The position numbers and the translations under genes were made by a program. A model generated the notes under the pieces. It ran no database searches, was not told the DNA's origin, and saw nothing but the letters and a program-made list of their open reading frames with translations. Positions 56,606 to 64,000 of a DNA stretch of 64,000 nt are shown here, piece by piece. The stretch is from positions 39,983,840-40,047,839 of the forward strand of contig CM055265.1 in assembly GCA_029237695.1 (NCBI GenBank). Direction: 5' to 3'. The stretch is from Conchocele bisecta. Its lineage: Eukaryota; Mollusca; Bivalvia; Lucinida; Thyasiridae. How positions within the stretch are numbered: position 1 is the stretch's first letter; each line of letters begins with the position of its first letter.

Positions 56606-56928
56606 AAAATAGTTTGCGTAGGATAGTCTATCTCATCTCTACGTTGATTGGTTGAGATCGGTCTTAGTCCATTTACTAGATGGTGGAGTACACTTGCAGG
56701 TTTAAATATTTCAATGCGAAAATATAACCCAATATATCAATATTATACTTCTTTATGGACAGTTATTTTGGTTAGATTATCATTACAAATGAGTGGTCAC
56801 ACCATATAAGCATATATACTTTGAAGGAGAAATGAGAAAAATATTCAGAATTTTCCCTCAATTATGTAAACAGGGTCAAACATAAAGTAGCCGGGACATA
56901 GCTAGACCTGAGAGCATGCCCATATATA

Positions 56929-57079
56929 GAGAATACCAGGCTAGTGTATTTTGATATCAAATTTATCAGGCAAGGCTATAGGAAACGCGTAGGAATTCCG
57001 AGGGTTGCCGAGGAATTCCTACCGTTTCCGAGCCGAGCCTGATAAACTTGATATTAAAATACACTAGCCTGGTATTCTA
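56929..57079. mobile_element. Foldback MITE, TATAGAGAATA-ended family (copy 2)
   Basis: Arms TATAGAGAATACCAGGCTAG, TGTATTTTGATATCAAATTT and ATCAGGC, with complementary GCCTGATAAACTTGATATTA and CTAGCCTGGTATTCTATTTA. The centre is GGAATTCC-rich. The ends match the MITE at 7,783-7,920. Confidence 0.8.
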
Positions 57080-57654
57080 TTTATCAGGTATCGTTTTATG
57101 CTCGAAAATGACATTAGATGACGTCGTATTCTAACAGTAGATCTAACCTTGTGAAACAAATGGTATTGGATATGTGTCTACTAGTTGTGAAGTTACGTGT
57201 TCGCAACTATGTGTCTACATGCATTATTTACAGTATACACCATCTTAGTATCCATGGTATCTACACAAATACTACAAATGGTTTCCTCAAATGGCCCAAT
57301 ACACACATTCTGTTTATAAACACAGACAGCAGTCAGAACACAGGTCACAGCGCGTGTATTATTGATTTAACTGGGGCAGATGTACCTTGCGATACACAAT
57401 AAATGAGGTCAGTACTCGCGGAGATCTACATTGTACATGAATTATGTGTACAATTATAACGCAAATGAGTTTAAATACGAATGGGTTTGTCAACGTTTGA
57501 CTGTTTGGAGATAGTTGAAGCAAAATGGCAGAATGAGAAATGAATCATCGGCAAAATGAGAAATGAATCATCGACATTGAATGTGTAGATCGGCGACCGT
57601 GACCCATTTCTCCAGTGCAGTTTCTGACCAATGGTAGTCCTTCTTACATGCGTG

Positions 57655-57775
57655 TGCAGAATTGACAGAATTGAATTTTGTGACACAGAATTGAATTTTG
57701 TGGCACAAAAGTGAATTTTGTGACACAGAATTGAATTCTGTGGCACAAAAGTGAATTTTGTGACACAGAATTGAA
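57655..57775. repeat. Right subterminal array, part 1
   Basis: Six words alternate GACACAGAATTGAATTTTGT with GGCACAAAAGTGAATTTTGT. It continues after the DIRS element at 62,680. Confidence 0.85.
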
Positions 57776-57986
57776 TTTTACTTCATAAATAAACTTACTT
57801 GGTATCTACACTCAGGATTCGTGTTCGGCTCGGAATTTAACCCGCTCTTAACCGGAAGTGAAAAATACCCATACACCGGTACCACTTCCGGAAAGGCCAT
57901 GCCTCAATTCAGTTTCGTTTTTTTCGGCGCTTGTAGACGGACGTTATTAGCTCGCTTCACTTAGTTGAGTATTATATTGAAGTTTA

Positions 57987-60386
57987 TTGTTTAGTGCTAG
58001 TTTGTATCGGTATGCGGATGCCGTTTTAGGCCGTGTCAGTAGCGATGATGGGGAGGAAACGTCTTCGAAGGCGCTCACTTCCCCTGGCGGGTTGTGTGTT
58101 CGTGAAGGTCACACGAGTGATGACAATGGCAAATCCTCGTCTAAACATCGTAAACGTAGGCCTTCTAAGTACGTCCAATTGGACGAAAAATGGTCACGGA
58201 AACATGACAGTTTACAGCAAACTGTAGATAAGATGTTTTCTATGGTAGAATTTCTGACCACAAAGGTCCAGAAAGATTCTAAAGCCGGATCACAAAGATC
58301 TGAGCCTGACAAATCAGTGTCACAAAGACCTGAGACTGAAACGCGGTCCGTGTCACCAAGACCGGGCACGTCGCGAGAACGGCCACAAAGGTCACGACAT
58401 TACACATCGTCATCGGACGATGATGACGTAATTTCACTGCAACCGAGACAATCTGAGAAATTGATTTCTCGTTCTGACAGCGAGGCGGAAAATTATGAAA
58501 TTAGCGACATTTCACATACCGGGTCACGTGACAAAAACACGCAGAAACCGTTGTTTGAGATTTTTGGCCCAGACGCGGTGGTAAAAAAGGAGGAAATAAG
58601 ATCAGGTTTGGCGATCGATGCCTCACAACGCGAGGTTTTGGACCTCAGCTGGAGGTCAGAAAAACCGAATTCTGTCTCGGCATTCTCAGAAGAAAATTTT
58701 GACCTGTTTCCGATAAACGAAGAAACAGATCAGTATTTGCAAGTGCCTACACTAGATCCGTTAGTGGAATCGGCATTGATTAAACGACATGGTACGAAGG
58801 CATCCTTTATAAAGGGCAATTTAAAGGGTGCGTCGTTGCATTCTCAACCGTGCAAAATGATTGAGAAAATGGCTTTCCGAGGCCAACAAGCGGCAAAACT
58901 TAGCATTGTTATGCAATTATATATGCAACAAAGTCTCGGTTCATTGCTACAGATCGTGCAAAAGGGCGATTGCGATTCTGAGCAAATTACACCGCACATT
59001 AAGGACATATTCAGTATGTCAACAAAATGTCTAGATCAAATTGGGCGCACAGGCGCTTTTCATCATATCATACGCAGATCTAATACGGCCATGACTGACA
59101 CGTGTTGGTATGATCTTGACGACACAAATAAATTCAAAAATTTGCCATTAGCCGGTGATGGTGTCTTTGGAGCAGGTCTTGATAAGCTACTTAAAGAACG
59201 CAAAGTAAAGAAACAACAAGTAGAGGACCTGCTACCAGAAATTCGGTCAAAACAGGCAGCCAAACGAGGCTATGCTAGTACCGCCACATCCGGGTCGGCA
59301 AAACGCGCACGTTATTCAGAATCAGATCGGCGCGAGCATGACAAACGGCCTGAACCGGGACCGAGGGATAGTTTTCGGATCCCAAATTTTTCTACGAAGC
59401 CATATTACAATGATTGCAAAATTGCAATCGAAATTGTACCACCTCAATTGACACAAACAGGTTTTTACAGTACGTTCTTCCTAGTACCGAAGAAAAACGG
59501 CACTCTCAGACCGGTGATAAATTTAAAACCTCTAAATCTATATCTGCGGAAGCTTCATTTCAAGATGGATACACTGACAAAAGTATTAAACTTGGTGAAA
59601 GATGGAGACTGGGCATTCACGATCGATCTAATGGACGCCTACCTACACATTCCACTGTTTGCAAAACACAAAAAATATCTAAGATTTTGTGTCCAAGGCA
59701 GAGTGTATCAGTTCAAAACACTATGTTTTGGCCCAACATCAGCACCACGAGTGTTTACCAAAGTAATGTCAGTGGTTGCAGCACACCTGAGGTCAAGAAG
59801 CATTCGTCTAGCCGCATATCTAGACGATTGGCTCACAGTAAACCAAGTACGGGAGCATTTAATAAAGGATCAATCGATAATTCTCAATCTTCTGTTTCAC
59901 TTAGGCTTCATGGTAAATGAGGAAAAGTCAATGTTGACCCCATCACAAACTGTCACCTACATTGGGGGGCTGTTCAAACTACATCTGGGGCTTGTGTTTC
60001 CAACTCCAGACAGGTTGCAGAAGCTGAAACATGCAGTTCAAAGTTTGAGGAACGGTCAGGATACAGCGCGAGATTACTTAGTGTTGCTGGGGAGCATAGC
60101 CTCCTGCATCGAACTGATCCCGAATGCGCGTTTGTTCATGAGGCCAATCCAATTACATTTACTACAAGGTTGGTCCCCTTCGAGAATGAGCTTGAATGTT
60201 CATATTCCTTGTACGCCATCAGTAAGACATCATTTAAAATGGTGGCTACATCCAGCAAACATTTCAGGGGTCGCTATCTGCACCAGAATCAGTCAAATGT
60301 ATGCTGACCACGGATGCGTCCCTATCTGGCTGGGGAGGTCATATGAACAATCAAGTAGTTCAGGGTGGGGGTGTGGTCAAACTTGA
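57987..60386 (+). CDS. DIRS gag-like plus reverse transcriptase open frame
   Basis: An open frame of 799 codons. Its first codon is TTG; the first in-frame ATG is at 58,233 (codon 83), so the true start is uncertain. Residues 1-450 are polar and Ser/Arg/Asp-rich, gag-like, with GTSRERPQRSRHYTSSSDDD and a basic stretch GSAKRARYSESD. From about residue 490 comes the reverse transcriptase: FFLVPKKNGTLRPVINLKPL, then FTIDLMDAYLHIPL (catalytic Asp), FKTLCFGPTSAPRVFTKVM and AAYLDDWL (the YLDD catalytic pair), then LGFMVNEEKS. After residue 750 the frame leaves the true one at a GGGG run (about 60,268), so the last 40 residues are not native. It copies the element RNA to DNA. Confidence 0.85.
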   Translation: MFSASLYRYADAVLGRVSSDDGEETSSKALTSPGGLCVREGHTSDDNGKSSSKHRKRRPSKYVQLDEKWSRKHDSLQQTVDKMFSMVEFLTTKVQKDSKAGSQRSEPDKSVSQRPETETRSVSPRPGTSRERPQRSRHYTSSSDDDDVISLQPRQSEKLISRSDSEAENYEISDISHTGSRDKNTQKPLFEIFGPDAVVKKEEIRSGLAIDASQREVLDLSWRSEKPNSVSAFSEENFDLFPINEETDQYLQVPTLDPLVESALIKRHGTKASFIKGNLKGASLHSQPCKMIEKMAFRGQQAAKLSIVMQLYMQQSLGSLLQIVQKGDCDSEQITPHIKDIFSMSTKCLDQIGRTGAFHHIIRRSNTAMTDTCWYDLDDTNKFKNLPLAGDGVFGAGLDKLLKERKVKKQQVEDLLPEIRSKQAAKRGYASTATSGSAKRARYSESDRREHDKRPEPGPRDSFRIPNFSTKPYYNDCKIAIEIVPPQLTQTGFYSTFFLVPKKNGTLRPVINLKPLNLYLRKLHFKMDTLTKVLNLVKDGDWAFTIDLMDAYLHIPLFAKHKKYLRFCVQGRVYQFKTLCFGPTSAPRVFTKVMSVVAAHLRSRSIRLAAYLDDWLTVNQVREHLIKDQSIILNLLFHLGFMVNEEKSMLTPSQTVTYIGGLFKLHLGLVFPTPDRLQKLKHAVQSLRNGQDTARDYLVLLGSIASCIELIPNARLFMRPIQLHLLQGWSPSRMSLNVHIPCTPSVRHHLKWWLHPANISGVAICTRISQMYADHGCVPIWLGRSYEQSSSSGWGCGQT

Positions 60387-61225
60387 CAGCAATGCAACAC
60401 ATCAACTATCTGGAGTTGGAAGCAGTGTGGCTAGCTCTCAAACATTTTCTAACCAGTCTGAAAAACAAAACGCTTTTGGTTCGTTCAGACAACACGACAG
60501 TGGTACATTACTTGAACAAACAGGGCGGAACACGGTCCCGTCAACTGTGTCAAAAAACATGGGAAATTTGGCAATTGGCATTAGAAAACAATGTGACTTT
60601 ACGGGCAGCTCATATTGCGGGGAAAAAGAATATTCTGGCAGACAATTTGAGCAGACAAAAAATTCTGGAGACAGAGTGGTCATTAGACACGACAACGGCT
60701 CAAACAGTGTTCAGTCATTGGGGTCTGCCAGTCATAGACATGTTTGCGACAGCAGAAAACCGGAAGACTCCGATTTTCTGCTGTTGGATCCAGCACCCTC
60801 TGGCATTGGCAGTGGATGCTCTGTTGATACCATGGGAAAATACATTTGCTTACGTTTTCCCGCCAGTATGTCTAATTCCCAAGGTGCTGAGTCACATGCA
60901 GATGTTTCATTGCGAAATAATACTGATTGCGCCAAATTGGCCGGGACAACATTGGTTTCCTCTGCTGTTGGAAATGTTGATAGCACAGCCACTACAGTTA
61001 CCACAAAATACCAATCTGTTAACACAGAACAAAGGGCAGACAATTCATCCAAAACCTCAAAGCCTCAAATTGACTGCATGGTTGCTATCAACCAACGATT
61101 TGAAACAAAAGGATTTTCAAAAGTCACTAGAAGTCTGTTGTCCTCGTCATGGAGAACAGGAACACAAAAAGATTACAAATGTAAATTTAGGCAGTTCAGT
61201 AGTTGTGTGGTCAACAACAGATTGA
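60270..61225 (+). pseudogene. DIRS RNase H and following domain, frameshifted
   Basis: It starts in one frame with LTTDASLSGWGGHMNNQVVQ (first RNase H Asp) and moves to a second frame after the GGGTGGGGGTG run at about 60,363. There it continues with INYLELEAVWLALKHF (catalytic Glu), LLVRSDNTTVVHYLNKQGG (Asp) and LRAAHIAGKKNILADNLSR (final Asp). After that come GLPVIDMFATAENRKTPIF, ENTFAYVFPPVCLIPKVL and IILIAPNWPGQHWFPLLLEM. This stretch lies between RNase H and recombinase in DIRS elements and in some has been described as methyltransferase-like. I cannot confirm catalytic residues. It would remove the RNA strand during reverse transcription. Confidence 0.8.
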
Positions 61226-62071
61226 TCCGTACACAGCTACTTTGAAAGACTGTGCAAACTTTTTGTCCTTTCTCTATGAAAAAGGTTTAAAGTATAGGAC
61301 CATTGCGGGGTACAGATCAATGTTGTCATCAGTGTTGCTTCCCATTGATAAAATTCCGGTGGGACAACACCCATACATTATCAAGTTGTTACGAGGGGTC
61401 TTCAATTGTAGACCACCGGTATACACGTTGTTACCTGAATGGGATCTGCCAATTGTGTTGCAGGCACTGAAGACAGCACCTTTTGAGCCGATGGGGGATG
61501 CCAGACTGAAGTTTGTATCGTGGAAAGCAGCATTCTTGGTGGCAATCACGACATTTAGGAGATGTAGCGATCTGCATTCTCTCGGACTTGGAGATGGCGC
61601 AGTCAACATTCAAAAGAAAGGGGTGACTTTTGTGAGACAAGGTTTGTCAAAGCAGGATAGGGCGAATCACAAAGCATCTACTATATTTTTGTGCCATCAT
61701 TTGTAGACTAAACAAACTGTTGGACCCGAAACGGGCATTGTATCATTGTCTTAAAGCGACGGCAGGTTGCCGCAAAACAGGACAGGATAATGAATCAAAG
61801 TTGTTCATTTCTTTCTATTTCACCGCATCAACCGATTTCAGCGCAAACTATTTCTAGATGGAATGTAGATACAATTAAGTTTGCGTATAAACAACACAAC
61901 AAACAGATCAAGAATGTTAAAGGACATTCAACGCGGTCAGTGGGTCCATCATGGGCTATCTACAAAGGTGCTACAATGAAAAGTGTGTTAGAAAGTGCAG
62001 ATTGGAGCCAGGAAAATACATTCTTAAAACATTATTTGAAAACTGTGAATGTGGATTTCCTAAAAGCTTAA
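61120..62071 (+). pseudogene. DIRS tyrosine recombinase, frameshifted
   Basis: Pieces in three frames: an N-terminal DNA-binding start with SSSWRTGTQKDYKCKFRQFS (about 61,140); the stretch from 61,203 with DPYTATLKDCANFLSFLYEK, YRTIAGYRSMLSSVLLP and FRRCSDLHSL (first catalytic Arg) up to a stop at 61,706; and a third from about 61,790 with PISAQTISRW, HSTRSVGPSWA (HxxR box) and WSQENTFLKHYLK (catalytic Tyr). All expected catalytic residues (R, HxxR, W/H, Y) can be found but never in a single frame. The enzyme inserts the circular DNA copy in place of a retroviral integrase. Confidence 0.85.
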
Positions 62072-62343
62072 AGTGTTGTTTTTTTTCGGCGGGTTGCACT
62101 GTAGTAAACAGTTTGATACGGTGTAACAACTGGATATATTAGGTGTACATGTATGTGGTTTTTAAATACATGAAAATGTTGTACACCCAAGGTGTGGGTG
62201 AAACATTTGTTGATAGCAGGCAGCTATGGAGATATCATTGATAGCGACAGCTGATGTACAGAATGTGTACCACATGAACTGGTGGGTGAAGAAGAAGAAC
62301 TTGCACATCCCGCCTCCAAGGACACTGCTGTTAAATCCAGTGG

Positions 62344-62679
62344 AATCCTGAGTGTAGATACCAAGTAAGTTTATTTATGAAGTAAAACAAATGAATAATT
62401 TGTATTCAATATTAACGGTTTTATGAATAAATAATACTTACTTGGTATCATAATTTCCCACCCAGCCAGGCCCCTCATGGCAAGTTCCTGCAGGCGTCTA
62501 CAAGCGCCGAAAGGAAACTGAATTGAGGCATGGCCTTTCCGGAAGTGGTACCGGTGTATGGGTATTTTTCACTTCCAGTTAAGAGCGGGTTAAATTCCGA
62601 GCCGAACACGAATCCTGAGTGTAGATACCAAGTAAGTATTATTTATTCATAAAACCGTAATATTGAATACAAATTATTC
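62344..62679. repeat. DIRS internal complementary region and right inverted end
   Basis: 62,344-62,387 complements the left tip. 62,498-62,637 complements the left inner end (GCGCCGAAAGGAAACTGAAT, TTTCCGGAAGTGGTACCGGT, TAAGAGCGGGTTAAATTCCG). The pair GAATAATTTGTATTCAATAT...AATACTTACTTGGTATC and its complement encloses it. Confidence 0.85.
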
Positions 62680-62760
62680 AATTTTGTGACACAGAATTGA
62701 ATTCTGTGGCACAAAAGTGAATTTTGTGACACAGAATTGAATTTTGATTGACAAAATTGA
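62680..62760. repeat. Right subterminal array, part 2
   Basis: It resumes AATTTTGTGACACAGAATTG and GGCACAAAAGTGAATTTTGT directly after the DIRS element, showing that the DIRS landed inside the array. Confidence 0.85.
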
Positions 62761-62799
62761 GCCATGTCCCACATGGCGCCCCGTACATACGAGGAGAAC

Positions 62800-63115
62800 A
62801 ATACGTTCAACATTAAATTACATTACAACTAGAGCACAGTCGATGGCGCGCCATCGCAATATACCCACGTTTCCCAAATGCGAAGTTGAAAAGGGGGAGA
62901 TAATTCATGACCGGGGTTCGAATAAAAAATCAAAATTCACTGCGCATCTACACACCATAAGGAAGGCACACACCAAGTTTCAAGACCCTACCTATTACGG
63001 TTAAACAGTTTTACTTCTTACACGAAACATGACGGACGGACAGACGGACGGGCACCCGTGACGAAAACAATATACCCATTTAATTAGTTTTTTAAAAAGA
63101 AGTGGGTATAAATAA
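62800..63115 (-). repeat. Hairpin (TATACCCA...) plus GTCC tract, reverse orientation
   Basis: On the minus strand: TATACCCA/TGGGTATA hairpin with an AT-rich loop (63,071-63,110), then GCCCGTCCGTCTGTCCGTCC (63,031-63,052) and a body of about 230 bp. It has the same design as the other hairpin-CGTC repeats but a different stem. GATGGCGCGCCATC (62,842-62,855) is a perfect 14-bp palindrome near its far end. Confidence 0.7.
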
Positions 63116-64000
63116 CTGTTTGCTCTGAAAGGCAGTATTCTTGTCTGATGACAGGCACCCTTACAGTACTGTCATGTGTTACGCACTATGTACACAATCA
63201 CTGGAATAGCGTGAGAGCAAAAGCCTGCATCGCTTGCGTGTTATTTCTACTGCATCGCAGTCTCTCATTCGCCTACTAGGAGACCACATTCAAGGGTAGC
63301 GAGTGGAAGTCTGCCACATGGCCAAACTGGCTATGGTAACATATTTGAGACAGTTGTTACCTCAGCTTGTGATCAGCTTGTCCTACCACCCACTTGTGTT
63401 TGTTTTGGGAGTGTGACGCTAGCAGTTTGTCTTTTGAAGACTCGACTCAAAATACGGGGGTTCCAAAGTACGAAGAAATGAGAGGGGAGGAGAGATAAAA
63501 TAATAACAATACCCGCAAGTCAAGAGATCCTTGATAATCGTCGAACAACACTAGAAGAACCATATCAATTGCTAGTGCACACAGTCTTATTGTATTTGTG
63601 TCACGACTTGACAATCCTTGAAATATCATCCCACAGTTACTGTGTCTAGTTCTTGACTTTTTGTATTATTATAGTTGGTGTAAACAGTATTTATTTCAAG
63701 AGAGATATGTGATATTATTGTAGTTGTACGTGTCACATGTCCCAAACATGTTGCCTTGAAATATCATCCCACCGTATTTCTTATATTAACATGACACACA
63801 TGTTAGCGTGCATTCAGATTGAAGCTTTTCATATTCAGACAACAGAAACGTCGAATGTTCGCGACATCGTCCCGCTTACAGTTGTACTTTGACCACATTG
63901 TGAAAAAAAAAACCGGACCTTACAATATCTGCAATAAATGTACGATAGGCGACCCATATCATGTCGGTGATCGAGAAAGGATCACCCAGTGAGTGAATGG
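63116..64000. other. Window end: no recognised gene
   Basis: Apparently unique sequence. CCTTGAAATATCATCCCAC occurs twice (63,615 and 63,754). No gene-like frame is seen. Confidence 0.4.

Larger units (their letters stand above)
57776..62679 (+). mobile_element. DIRS-like tyrosine-recombinase retrotransposon
   Basis: 4.9 kb. The left end TTTTACTTCATAAATAAACT, then TACTTGGTATCTACACTCAG, is complementary to 62,344-62,387. The following left sequence (57,820-57,948, CGGCGCTTGTAGACG) is complementary to 62,498-62,637. A further inverted pair lies at 62,393-62,450 and 62,625-62,679. Terminal inverted repeats with an internal complementary region are the layout of DIRS elements, which replicate through a circle and insert without target duplication; none is seen here. 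The genes run gag-like, RT, RNase H, possible methyltransferase-like region, tyrosine recombinase. Several frameshifts make this copy inactive. Confidence 0.85.
56335..62791. mobile_element. Inverted-repeat element with 20-bp subterminal repeats, hosting a DIRS element
   Basis: Outer ends are about 30 bp: CGCATACTACAGGGCGCCATG on the left and, inverted, CGTATGTACGGGGCGCCATG on the right. Both continue into GGACA(G/T)G. Inside each end is an array of a word of about 20 bp, AGAATTGAATTTTGTGACAC, in opposite orientations (left 56,375-56,600; right 57,655-57,775 plus 62,680-62,760). The right array is split by the DIRS-like element. No transposase is seen in 56,600-57,650. Excluding the DIRS, it would be about 1.55 kb. 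Confidence 0.75.

Noticed and set aside
57118..57402. 94-codon plus-strand open frame as a host gene
   Set aside because: It lies inside the inverted-repeat element, has no recognised motif and no supporting signals.

Overview
This is eukaryotic, AT-rich, non-coding-dominated DNA from a marine invertebrate, most likely a bivalve mollusc. That placement is an inference from the repeat landscape: a Polinton/Maverick, a DIRS-like element, Tc1/mariner and hAT elements, many foldback elements and MITEs, a tRNA-derived SINE, and several hairpin-plus-CGTC repeat families that I associate with bivalve genomes. I found no intact host protein-coding gene. Almost everything recognisable is mobile or repetitive DNA, often nested two or three deep.

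Region by region: 1-9.1 kb holds dispersed repeats, a 55-bp minisatellite interrupted by nested insertions, and MITEs. 9.4-11.1 kb holds a SINE, a 5'-truncated non-LTR retrotransposon relic and a poly-C tract. 11.1-15.1 kb holds a repeat array and a complete Tc1-like element with TIRs and a TA duplication. That Tc1 transposase is split by a 1.2-kb foldback element built from the palindrome TAACGCGTTA. 15.7-20.6 kb holds two inverted arms with recurring ATGGCGGCC motifs, enclosing a 1.9-kb hAT element with a perfect 8-bp duplication.

23,633-41,556 is a 17.9-kb Polinton/Maverick with about 190-bp inverted termini and the 6-bp duplication TATAGT. It carries recognisable but heavily frameshifted integrase (+), FtsK/HerA-type packaging ATPase (+) and protein-primed DNA polymerase B (-) genes, plus repeat-bearing and unassigned coding debris. 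A second, uninterrupted copy of the target sequence lies 2 kb upstream (21.4-21.9 kb) and serves as a natural empty site that fixes the element's ends.

43.4-54.8 kb is a dense mosaic of MITEs, perfect palindromes and tandem or dispersed repeats. Several apparently different families there share one plan: a short hairpin, then a (G)TCC/CGTC tract, then a body with repeated AGGTCA half-sites. 54.8-56.3 kb is quieter and has one weak candidate secreted-protein exon (-) and a cluster of CRE-like sites. 56.3-62.8 kb is a 6.4-kb inverted-repeat element with 20-bp subterminal repeats. Inside it sits a DIRS-like tyrosine-recombinase retrotransposon (gag-like, RT, RNase H, possible methyltransferase-like region, tyrosine recombinase) broken by several frameshifts.

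The most notable objects are the Polinton with its empty-site partner, the TAACGCGTTA foldback element, the DIRS nested in a foldback element, and the shared hairpin-CGTC design. Frameshifts are very dense across 23.6-41.9 kb and also affect flanking non-element DNA, so part of this decay may be uncorrected sequencing or assembly error.
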